A stretch of 13,232 bases of DNA from Deltaproteobacteria bacterium (GTDB taxonomy: Bacteria > Desulfobacterota > Desulfobacteria > Desulfobacterales > Desulfobacteraceae). The stretch's first letter is position 1; each line of letters begins with the position of its first letter. Below the pieces are notes generated by a model that saw only the letters and a list, made by a program, of their open reading frames with translations, searched no databases and had not been told where the DNA came from. Of the stretch, positions 1 through 5,388 are shown piece by piece. The translations under genes were made by a program, and so were the position numbers. The DNA lies in assembly GCA_003647385.1 (NCBI GenBank), contig QMMT01000013.1, forward strand, positions 1 to 13,232. The letters run 5' to 3'.

Positions 1-477
1 ATAAAAGGGTATGCTGCGGCAATGGGCAAAGCCAAAGAAATGATTGATAAAGCAAAGAAGGAAATTTATGTTCGAATGTCTCCTGAAGAAGGAGACCATC
101 TTGATTCAAAGCTGATGATTGCTGAATCACGTGGGGTGCAGGTCAAATATATTTCAATGAAACCCGGGCCTTTAATATTTAAATTTCAGGTCGTTCATCC
201 TTCTCCAGCCCCTTTTGAACAAGATTCTAACATCCGATTCTTTGATATTGTTGTGGACAAGGAAGAAATTTTGTGTGGGATGTTCACAGCCGAAATTGAG
301 GAAAACAACGAAAATTGTGTTATTAACTGGGGTCAAAACAAAAGATTTGTCTTGTCGGGCAGAGACAGTCTGCGGCATGATTTTTTCCATTATTTTCTTT
401 ATAAAACACAGAATGAAAAAAAAGAACTCACCCGGGAGGAAAAGGCTTTATATGAATTTATCCAGAAAGATGTCTAA
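1..477 (+). CDS. TrmB-family transcriptional regulator, C-terminal part (5' end outside window)
   Basis: The reading frame is open from base 1, so the gene starts upstream; the ATG at 22 is internal. The visible 158 codons resemble the effector part of TrmB-type regulators: an amphipathic Lys/Glu-rich helix (AKEMIDKAKKEIYV, about residues 9-24 of the visible part), then an alternating alpha/beta fold of the phospholipase-D-like kind, with strand-like segments such as VQVKYISM and RFFDIVVD and a late FVLSGRD segment. In the family this domain binds an effector, while an N-terminal winged helix, absent here, binds DNA. No HKD catalytic motif is visible, as expected for a regulator. The target cannot be told from this fragment; the next gene on the same strand is 348 bp away. 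The family assignment is from pattern recognition only. Confidence 0.6.
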   Translation: MKGYAAAMGKAKEMIDKAKKEIYVRMSPEEGDHLDSKLMIAESRGVQVKYISMKPGPLIFKFQVVHPSPAPFEQDSNIRFFDIVVDKEEILCGMFTAEIEENNENCVINWGQNKRFVLSGRDSLRHDFFHYFLYKTQNEKKELTREEKALYEFIQKDV

Positions 478-601
478 AGGCTCATTCAAAAATATTTCAT
501 AATTTTTGTATTTGTTAAAATATTGGGAAACAAAGTTCTTACTATTTTGTTTTATTAAAAAAATAATGAGTATTTTAGCAAAAAATAGGTATTTTCCCCT
601 A

Positions 602-630
602 TTGACACAGGCTCTTCTACCCGGTATTTT
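602..630 (+). promoter_or_regulatory. Candidate sigma70-type promoter
   Basis: A perfect -35 box TTGACA (602-607) is followed after 17 bp by TATTTT (625-630), which matches four of six bases of TATAAT. A start near 637 would give a transcript that enters the hairpin at 693-732 and may continue into the histidinol-phosphatase gene at 826. An inverted repeat AATAGG-N8-CCTATT (584-603) abuts the -35 box and could be an operator. Confidence 0.5.
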
Positions 631-636
631 TTAGAT

Positions 637-742
637 AGATAAAATCAGAGTTCATATTTTTATGGGCACCTCCGCTGATTATTATCCTTTCGTGGCGAAC
701 AAGGACGGATCTTCATTCTGCCTTGTTCGCCATTTCTATTAA
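637..742 (+). ncRNA. Candidate small transcript with 12-bp hairpin (or a 26-codon small ORF)
   Basis: Downstream of the promoter at 602-630, TGGCGAACAAGG (693-704) and CCTTGTTCGCCA (721-732) form a perfect 12-bp stem with a 16-nt loop, followed by the modest T-rich run ATTTCTATT. This could end a roughly 100-nt RNA. Its unpaired 5' part carries CACCTCC (667-673), which is complementary to Shine-Dalgarno sequences. The same segment also encodes an ORF of 26 codons (ATG 662, TAA 740-742) running through the hairpin, but no Shine-Dalgarno precedes it. I do not recognise an RNA family or the peptide. Other possibilities are a leader terminator of the next gene or a dispersed palindromic repeat. 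Confidence 0.25.
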
Positions 743-825
743 TCTTAAATTTGAAACCAGAAGTTGAATCCCGCGGATATTGAAACACTTGATTTTACCC
801 CTTTTTTGATGGTAGTTTCTCTTCC

Positions 826-1674
826 ATGGACAGGAAACGACTCATCTCACTTCACGGAGGCCATAGTGGCCAGTATTGCAACCATGCCAAAGATCTGCTC
901 GAAGATATCATCATAAGATATATAGAGCTTGGTTTTACCAAAGTCGGTATTACCGAACATGTCCCGCCAGTCAATGACCAATTTCTATACCCTGAAGAAA
1001 TAGAGCTGAATCTTACGACCGCTGATCTGCACAAAAAATTTAAAGAATACTTTAAAAATCTCAGGCATTTGAAAAAAAAATATGCACCAAAAATTAAAAT
1101 TTTTATCGGGATGGAAACAGAAACTCATGTGGGCTATGTTGACCATATTAAAAACTTGATCTCAACGTTTCAGCCGGATTATATTGTGGGATCCGTTCAC
1201 CATGTTGATGATATCTGTTTTGATTATTCCAAAAAAAAATATGACAAGGCTGCGTCTGTTTGCGGCTCATATGACGTCATGTATGAAAAATATTTTGATT
1301 TGCAGTATGCCATGATAAAATCACTCAAGCCGTTTGTTGTAGGACATTTTGACCTGATCAGGATCTATGATAAGAGCTATAAAAACAGGCTTTTGCTTCC
1401 ACAGATCAAACAGAAAATCAAAAGGAACCTCACACTTATCAAATCTTTGAACCTTGTCATGGATTTTAATCTGCGGCCCCTTGCCAGAGGTGAAAAAGAA
1501 CCCTATATCACACCCTCAATCCTTAAAATCGTAAAAAATATGGGAATCCGGATTGTTCCCGGAGATGATTCACACGGCGTGGATGAAGCAGGCCTATATG
1601 TTGACAAGGCCATTGAGATATTAGACACTTATGAATTTGATACCCAATGGCCTGATCCAGTGCTGCTAACTTAA
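826..1674 (+). CDS. hisK: Histidinol-phosphatase, PHP family (HisK type)
   Basis: Predicted to hydrolyse L-histidinol phosphate to L-histidinol and phosphate, the penultimate part of histidine synthesis, using a cluster of metal ions in a PHP barrel. Visible PHP motifs, with likely ligands, are LHGGHS (residues 9-14), GITEH (41-45), GMETE (95-99, E97), VGSVHH (121-126), VVGHFD (171-176) and GDDSHG (246-251). The 282-residue length is slightly above the usual 260-280. The start at 826 puts the first His motif at residue 10, as in the family, although no good Shine-Dalgarno precedes it. No other his gene is in the window. The next gene starts 28 bp later, suggesting co-transcription. Some PHP relatives act on other phosphate esters, so the substrate is family inference. 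Confidence 0.75.
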   Translation: MDRKRLISLHGGHSGQYCNHAKDLLEDIIIRYIELGFTKVGITEHVPPVNDQFLYPEEIELNLTTADLHKKFKEYFKNLRHLKKKYAPKIKIFIGMETETHVGYVDHIKNLISTFQPDYIVGSVHHVDDICFDYSKKKYDKAASVCGSYDVMYEKYFDLQYAMIKSLKPFVVGHFDLIRIYDKSYKNRLLLPQIKQKIKRNLTLIKSLNLVMDFNLRPLARGEKEPYITPSILKIVKNMGIRIVPGDDSHGVDEAGLYVDKAIEILDTYEFDTQWPDPVLLT

Positions 1675-1702
1675 GACCGGAAAGGTTAAAAAAACAATAG
1701 AA

Positions 1703-2458
1703 ATGACATTTGAAAACTTGATCATCATTCTTGTTGAACCCCAGGGACCGATTAATATCGGCTCTGTTTGCAGAACCATGATGAATTTCGGTTTTACTCA
1801 GCTTCGACTGGTAAATCCCACAAAACATTATAAATCCCTTTTAGCCAAAAAAATGTCCTTAAGCGCATTCAGTGTCCTTGAAAATGCATTGATTTTCGAT
1901 AATCTTCAATCGGCCCTTTCAGATATACAGATCGCCTTTGGCACCACCCGAAGGTTTGGCAAATACAGGAAAAACTTTTTCACACCTGCAAAAGCGGCTA
2001 AAAAACTTTGGGAAAGTAATCAAGAAACCTGCTGTGGCTTAGTACTGGGACCTGAAGACACAGGGCTTGAAACAAAAGATCTTGATCTTTGCCAGCATTT
2101 TATCACCATTCCAACCCATGCTGCCTACCCGTCCATGAACCTGAGTCATGCTCTGGCAGTGTTGTTATATGAAGTATCCTTAAAATCCGATACCACAAGA
2201 AAATTTTCTGACCCGTCTCCTAAAAAACTGGCAAACGGGCATGAAATTGAACACATGTTTGCTCATATGAAGAAAAGCCTTATGGATATTGATTTTCTTG
2301 ACAGACAAAACCCGGATCACCTCTTACGGACATTCCGGCGGATCTTTGGCGCAGCAGGCTTATCATCCAGGGATGTCAAAATTATCCGGGGAATGATGAG
2401 CCGCATAGACTGGACAGAAAACCAGAGGAGGAAACAAAAAAATGTTCACGATGGATGA
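1703..2458 (+). CDS. trmJ: tRNA (cytidine/uridine-2'-O-)-methyltransferase, TrmJ type
   Basis: A SPOUT-class methyltransferase that would use S-adenosylmethionine to 2'-O-methylate the ribose at position 32 of the tRNA anticodon loop. The three family motifs are clear: ILVEPQGPINIGSVCR (residues 9-24, motif 1 with Asn18 and Arg24), GLVLGPEDTGLE (about 111-122, motif 2) and IPTHAAYPSMNLSHALAVLL (about 134-153, motif 3, the trefoil-knot SAM site). The 251-residue length and the basic helical C-terminal extension match TrmJ rather than the shorter TrmL. It starts 28 bp after the histidinol-phosphatase gene. AAAGG upstream lies rather far from the ATG. Its last 17 bases overlap the next gene, and the strong Shine-Dalgarno of that gene sits inside the trmJ C-terminal codons. 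Confidence 0.85.
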   Translation: MTFENLIIILVEPQGPINIGSVCRTMMNFGFTQLRLVNPTKHYKSLLAKKMSLSAFSVLENALIFDNLQSALSDIQIAFGTTRRFGKYRKNFFTPAKAAKKLWESNQETCCGLVLGPEDTGLETKDLDLCQHFITIPTHAAYPSMNLSHALAVLLYEVSLKSDTTRKFSDPSPKKLANGHEIEHMFAHMKKSLMDIDFLDRQNPDHLLRTFRRIFGAAGLSSRDVKIIRGMMSRIDWTENQRRKQKNVHDG

Positions 2459-2924
2459 TCTTCTCGAAATTGCTGTAAAAATGGAAGAAAATGGAGAAGC
2501 TGTTTACAAGAACGCTATTAAAAAAATCAAAGGAAAAGAACTAAAGGCCCTGCTGAAGTGGATGGCAGATGAAGAGTCTTCCCATGGCAAATGGTTTGCA
2601 GGCCAGAAAAACAGCCTTTCCCTTGATGTGAGCGAAGCCAATCTAAAAAAAATGGTACCCCGGGCACTTCAGGATATGATGGGAGAAAAAACGCTTTCAC
2701 TGGGTGAAGTCGATTTCAGTAAAATCACAAGAGTTTCACAACTACTGGAAACGTTTATAGGGTTTGAAAAGGACACCATCCAGTTTTACGAGCTGCTTGA
2801 AATGTTTATTGAAGAAGAAAAAGTATTGACTGGATTAAAAAAGATTATTCTTGAAGAAAAAAAGCACATTGAAACCTTACGTTCAATGATGACATCAGTA
2901 ACGGATAACACCATCCTGAAATAA
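2442..2924 (+). CDS. Rubrerythrin-like ferritin-fold diiron protein (no rubredoxin domain)
   Basis: A 160-residue four-helix bundle of the ferritin-like/rubrerythrin group. Two ExxH iron-binding motifs are visible, EESSH (44-48; E45, H48) and EEKKH (138-142; E139, H142). Each is preceded by a helix offering a Glu, MEENGEAVY (14-22) and FEKDTIQFY (108-116), which gives the internal two-fold pattern of the family. The C-terminal rubredoxin Cys4 domain of classical rubrerythrin is absent. Such proteins typically handle peroxide or iron in anaerobes; the exact activity here is not known. The start at 2442 is supported by AGGAGG (2426-2431); an in-frame ATG at 2451 is a less likely alternative. 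It overlaps trmJ by 17 bases. Confidence 0.75.
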   Translation: MFTMDDLLEIAVKMEENGEAVYKNAIKKIKGKELKALLKWMADEESSHGKWFAGQKNSLSLDVSEANLKKMVPRALQDMMGEKTLSLGEVDFSKITRVSQLLETFIGFEKDTIQFYELLEMFIEEEKVLTGLKKIILEEKKHIETLRSMMTSVTDNTILK

Positions 2925-2925
2925 A

Positions 2926-2957
2926 AACTGCACACAGACGTTTGTCTGCGTGCAGTT
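2926..2957 (-). terminator. Intrinsic terminator of the thiolase gene
   Basis: Read on the minus strand, a 14-bp stem (arms 2944-2957 and 2926-2939) with a 4-nt loop is followed by TTTTTAT. The central pair 2934/2949 is G-U in minus-strand RNA but an A-C mismatch in plus-strand RNA, and only the minus strand has a U tract. The element therefore fits the minus-strand gene ending at 3002. Confidence 0.8.
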
Positions 2958-2967
2958 GAAATGCTTG

Positions 2968-2988
2968 AAAGTTGGAAAATCCAACTTT
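2968..2988. repeat. Short inverted repeat between convergent genes
   Basis: AAAGTTGGA (2968-2976) and TCCAACTTT (2980-2988) form a 9-bp stem with a 3-nt loop. On the plus strand it is followed by A residues and on the minus strand it is preceded by a T run, so it is not a canonical terminator in either direction. It may shield 3' ends from nucleases. Confidence 0.4.
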
Positions 2989-3001
2989 AAAAAAACAAAG
3001 A

Positions 3002-4180
3002 CTATTTTTTGCGTTCTACTATCAGGGCCATTCCCTGACCGCCACCGATGCAGAGTGTTGCAAGGCCGTATCTCAAATCTCTTGCTTCCATTTCATACAG
3101 AAGTTTGGTGAGAATGACGCCGCCTGATGCAGATACAGGGTGACCCAGTGCAATGGCACCACCGTTGACATTCACTTTATCCATATCCATGTTCAACTCA
3201 CGGACACATGCCAGGGCCTGGGATGCAAACGCTTCATTGAGCTCAATCAAATCCATATCATCCATGGTCAGCCCTGCTTTTTCAAGGGCCATTTTTGTGG
3301 CAGGAATCGGTCCGATTCCCATATATGCAGGATCAACACCGGCAGAGGCATATGAAACAATGGAAGCCATGGGTGAAAGCCCCAGTTCATCTGCTTTATC
3401 TTTTGACATGACAACCAGTGCTGAAGCACCGTCATTCATACCGGATGAACTTCCGGCGGTGACAGATCCACCCTTTCTGAAAGGCGGTTTCAATCTCTGA
3501 AGACTTTCTATGGTCGTACCAAACCTCGGGTGCTCGTCTGTATCAAATATTTTGGGTTCCCCTTTTCTCTGGGGAATTTCAACAGGAACGATCTGCTCTT
3601 TAAACTTTCCTTCGGTGATGGCTTTTTCAGTCAACTGCTGGCTTCTAAGCCCGAATTCATCCTGGTCTTCTCTGGATACATTATATTTTTCAGCTACATT
3701 CTCAGCTGTCTCTCCCATGGTGTTACCGCTTAAAGGATCAAAAAGAATCAACTGATCCATCAGCTGTCCATGGCCCAGACGATACCCCCATCTGGCTTTT
3801 TTCAGCATGAATGTTGCATTACTCATACTTTCCATACCACCGGCCACAATAATATCTGCATCACCGGATTTAATCACCTGGGCGGCAAGGGTGACGGCTT
3901 TAATACTTCCGGCACAGGCTTTGCTGATGGTAAACTGGGGTTTTTCTTGTGGAATTCCGGCCTTAACCGCAACAACACGGGCTGAATTGATAGGAAGATC
4001 CCCGGTCCTGTATCCGGATGCATAGATGACTTCATCAATCTGATCACCGGTCAAACCGGCTCTTTTGATAACTTCCTTTATGGGAATGGGACCAAAATCA
4101 ATATCACTCAAGGCTGCGAGTGTTCCACCAAATTTACCAACCGCCGTTCTACAGGCAGCGACTATTACAACTTCTTTCAT
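3002..4180 (-). CDS. Thiolase (acetyl-CoA C-acetyltransferase / acyltransferase)
   Basis: Predicted cytoplasmic thiolase II-type enzyme that condenses two acetyl-CoA or cleaves 3-ketoacyl-CoA. The 392-residue length is typical. Catalytic residues are in place: nucleophile Cys89 in SKACAGSIKA (86-95), the NEAF motif in ELNEAFASQ (about 313-321), His347 in GHPVSASGG (346-354) and Cys377 in CIGGGQG (377-383). Both active-site loops deviate slightly from the commonest forms (NKxCGSGLKA and GHPIGASG), so chain-length preference cannot be assigned. AGGAGG lies 4 nt before the ATG on the minus strand. It appears to be a single-gene unit, divergent from the trp operon and closed by the terminator at 2926-2957. 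Acetyl-CoA or fatty/aromatic acid oxidation is the likely setting in a sulfate reducer, but this is inference. Confidence 0.85.
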   Translation of the reverse strand: MKEVVIVAACRTAVGKFGGTLAALSDIDFGPIPIKEVIKRAGLTGDQIDEVIYASGYRTGDLPINSARVVAVKAGIPQEKPQFTISKACAGSIKAVTLAAQVIKSGDADIIVAGGMESMSNATFMLKKARWGYRLGHGQLMDQLILFDPLSGNTMGETAENVAEKYNVSREDQDEFGLRSQQLTEKAITEGKFKEQIVPVEIPQRKGEPKIFDTDEHPRFGTTIESLQRLKPPFRKGGSVTAGSSSGMNDGASALVVMSKDKADELGLSPMASIVSYASAGVDPAYMGIGPIPATKMALEKAGLTMDDMDLIELNEAFASQALACVRELNMDMDKVNVNGGAIALGHPVSASGGVILTKLLYEMEARDLRYGLATLCIGGGQGMALIVERKK

Positions 4181-4219
4181 TTTTCCTCCTGAAAATAGAT
4201 CTGTTTATACCTCATCCTT

Positions 4220-4266
4220 ATTATAGCTTTAATATAGCTGTATTATAAATAGTTGAGCGTGTCAAC
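4220..4266 (-). promoter_or_regulatory. Repeat-rich promoter/operator region upstream of the thiolase
   Basis: Two TATAAT boxes lie on the minus strand (4242-4247 and 4220-4225), as does a perfect TTGACA (4260-4265), but no pair has ideal spacing: TTGACA is only 12 bp from the first TATAAT. Three tandem 11-bp units occur on the plus strand: TATAGCTTTAA, TATAGCTGTAT and TATAAATAGTT (4222-4254). Next to them, GTTGA-GCGTG-TCAAC (4252-4266) is an inverted repeat overlapping the TTGACA. The set suggests a regulated promoter; the regulator is unknown. Confidence 0.35.
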
Positions 4267-4288
4267 CAAAAACATTTGAAGAAAAGAA

Positions 4289-4318
4289 TTGACAAAGTGA
4301 ATCTATTTAATTTAACAT
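4289..4318 (+). promoter_or_regulatory. Promoter of the trp operon
   Basis: A perfect -35 box TTGACA (4289-4294) and a -10-like TAACAT (4313-4318) are 18 bp apart, predicting a start near 4325. This gives a short untranslated leader before trpL and a leader RNA of about 190 nt ending at the attenuator. No TrpR-type operator palindrome is evident around it. Confidence 0.6.
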
Positions 4319-4356
4319 CCTTGAAAATTTTAATGACGGATAAAAATACAATAGCA

Positions 4357-4431
4357 ATGAAAACAAACTTTACAAATAATGTTGAAACTTGGAGCGGCTG
4401 GTGGTGGCTTTGCGGCAGTAAGATGTGCTGA
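4357..4431 (+). CDS. trpL: trp operon leader peptide, four Trp codons
   Basis: A 24-codon ORF, ATG at 4357 and TGA at 4429-4431. Its centre reads T-W-S-G-W-W-W-L, with Trp at positions 12, 15, 16 and 17 (codons 4390-4392 and 4399-4407). Four Trp codons in 24, just upstream of a strong terminator and a Trp biosynthetic operon, identify a ribosome-sensing leader peptide. Neither this ATG nor an in-frame ATG at 4333 has a strong Shine-Dalgarno; 4357 is preferred because 4333 would be only about 8 nt from the predicted transcription start. When Trp-tRNA is scarce the ribosome should stall at the Trp codons and cover region 1 (4370-4381) of the attenuator. Confidence 0.88.
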   Translation: MKTNFTNNVETWSGWWWLCGSKMC

Positions 4432-4516
4432 CGGTTGTCATTATTTGTAATTAAATAAAATAAAAATTTTAAAGAACCCTAGGCATTAAAGAAAATGTCT
4501 AGGGTTCTTTTTTTTG
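4370..4516 (+). promoter_or_regulatory. trp attenuator: regions 1, 2, 3 and 4
   Basis: Region 1 TTACAAATAATG (4370-4381, inside trpL) pairs perfectly with region 2 CATTATTTGTAA (4439-4450, just after the trpL stop). Region 2 can instead pair with region 3 at 4485-4497: 4439-4451 against 4485-4497 gives 11 pairs of 13, one of them G-U, with mismatches at 4443/4493 and 4447/4489. Region 3 is the apical left arm and loop of the terminator (4471-4510), so 2:3 and the terminator exclude each other. Expected logic: a ribosome stalled on Trp codons masks region 1, so 2:3 forms and transcription continues. A ribosome at the stop codon masks region 2, so the terminator forms. With no translation, 1:2 forms and so does the terminator. 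The pairings are read directly; the logic follows the classical enterobacterial model. Confidence 0.8.
4471..4515 (+). terminator. Attenuator terminator of the trp leader
   Basis: AAAGAACCCTAGGCAT (4471-4486) pairs with ATGTCTAGGGTTCTTT (4495-4510), a 16-bp stem with one G-U pair and an 8-nt loop. A run of eight T residues follows (4508-4515), part of it in the stem. An A-rich stretch (4453-4466) precedes the stem. The aroF Shine-Dalgarno begins only 6 nt after the T run. Confidence 0.93.
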
Positions 4517-4533
4517 TTTAAGGAGGTAAAAAA

Positions 4534-5388
4534 ATGCTGGCCATAATGGAAAAAGAATCGTCACCCTGTATGCTTGTCAGCAGGGAATTTCAAAATGAAA
4601 ACAGTTGTATCAAAGTTGGTGATGCTGTTTTTGGTGATAACAGCATACCGGTAATTGCAGGGCCCTGTGCGGTGGAAAGCCGGGATCAGGTACTATATAT
4701 TGCCAAATCGGTTAAAAAGGCCGGTGCAAAATTGTTCAGAGGAGGAGCATTTAAACCCAGAACATCCCCCTATTCTTTCCAGGGACTCGGAGAAAAAGGT
4801 CTTCAATATCTATCCAGGGTACGCGAAGAAACCGGGCTACCCATCGTAACAGAGGTTTTAGACCTTTCAACTTTTGATCTTGTTGAATCCTATACCGATG
4901 TTATTCAAATCGGTGCCAGAAATATGCAGAATTTCAGTCTGTTAAAACGGGCGGGAAAATCAAAAAAACCGATATTGCTCAAAAGAGGCATGGCGGCAGA
5001 ACTTTCCGAATGGCTCATGGCTGCAGAATATATCATGGAAGAGGGCAACGCGGATATTATTCTCTGTGAACGGGGTATCAGGACCTTTGCCACCCACAGC
5101 AGAAACACCCTGGATCTTTCCATTATACCTGCGGTTAAAAAACAAAGCCATCTTCCCATCATCGTTGATCCAAGCCATGCCACCGGGGTAAGGGATCAGG
5201 TATTTTCAATGGCCTGTGCCGGTGCTGCAACTGGCGCAGACGGTATCTTAATTGAAGTCCATAACAAACCTAAACAGGCTCGATGCGATGGGGCTCAGTC
5301 TTTATATCCGGACCAGTTTGCCAAACTGATGGGAACGATAAACACCATTCATGACATCGTCAAAAAGAATAAAGGGAAAAGAAAATAA
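4534..5388 (+). CDS. aroF: 3-deoxy-7-phosphoheptulonate (DAHP) synthase, type I-beta
   Basis: Condenses phosphoenolpyruvate with erythrose 4-phosphate to DAHP, the first step of the shikimate pathway. The KDO8P-synthase-like (beta) subfamily is shown by GPCAVES (43-49, metal ligand Cys45), RGGAFKPRTSP (69-79), IGARNMQNF, PILLKRGM, CERGIRTF, DPSHATG (His ligand), IEVH (Glu ligand) and DGAQS (Asp ligand). At 284 residues only a short N-terminal extension precedes the barrel: neither the ferredoxin-like domain of Thermotoga-type enzymes nor a chorismate mutase/ACT domain is present. Feedback inhibition through such domains is therefore unlikely (inference), leaving attenuation as the visible control. 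AGGAGG (4521-4526) with a 7-nt spacer fixes the start at 4534. Its TAA overlaps the trpE ATG by one base (TAATG). Confidence 0.92.
   Translation: MLAIMEKESSPCMLVSREFQNENSCIKVGDAVFGDNSIPVIAGPCAVESRDQVLYIAKSVKKAGAKLFRGGAFKPRTSPYSFQGLGEKGLQYLSRVREETGLPIVTEVLDLSTFDLVESYTDVIQIGARNMQNFSLLKRAGKSKKPILLKRGMAAELSEWLMAAEYIMEEGNADIILCERGIRTFATHSRNTLDLSIIPAVKKQSHLPIIVDPSHATGVRDQVFSMACAGAATGADGILIEVHNKPKQARCDGAQSLYPDQFAKLMGTINTIHDIVKKNKGKRK

Larger units (their letters stand above)
478..825. other. 348-bp AT-rich intergenic region
   Basis: This gap has no long reading frame. From left to right I see a weak AU-rich hairpin after the first gene (CAAAAAT 487-493 with ATTTTTG 502-508), an inverted repeat AATAGG/CCTATT (584-603), a promoter-like pair (602-630), and a strong 12-bp hairpin (693-732) that lies within a 26-codon ORF (662-742). 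The stretch 743-825 before the next gene has no convincing promoter or Shine-Dalgarno sequence. Confidence 0.6.

Noticed and set aside
2968..2988. Hairpin as terminator of the plus-strand ferritin-like gene
   Set aside because: It is followed by A residues, not T residues, on the plus strand.
3140..4025. Several plus-strand ORFs of 67-115 codons opposite the thiolase
   Set aside because: They are shadows of a well-conserved thiolase on the minus strand, with low-complexity translations and no start signals.
4333..4356. Upstream in-frame ATG as the trpL start (32 codons)
   Set aside because: It would lie only about 8 nt after the predicted transcription start and has no Shine-Dalgarno, so 4357 is preferred. 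Not excluded.
4477..4504. CCTAGG/CTAGGG as a TrpR-type operator
   Set aside because: These bases are the arms of the attenuator terminator, far downstream of the promoter, and do not form the compact TrpR palindrome.
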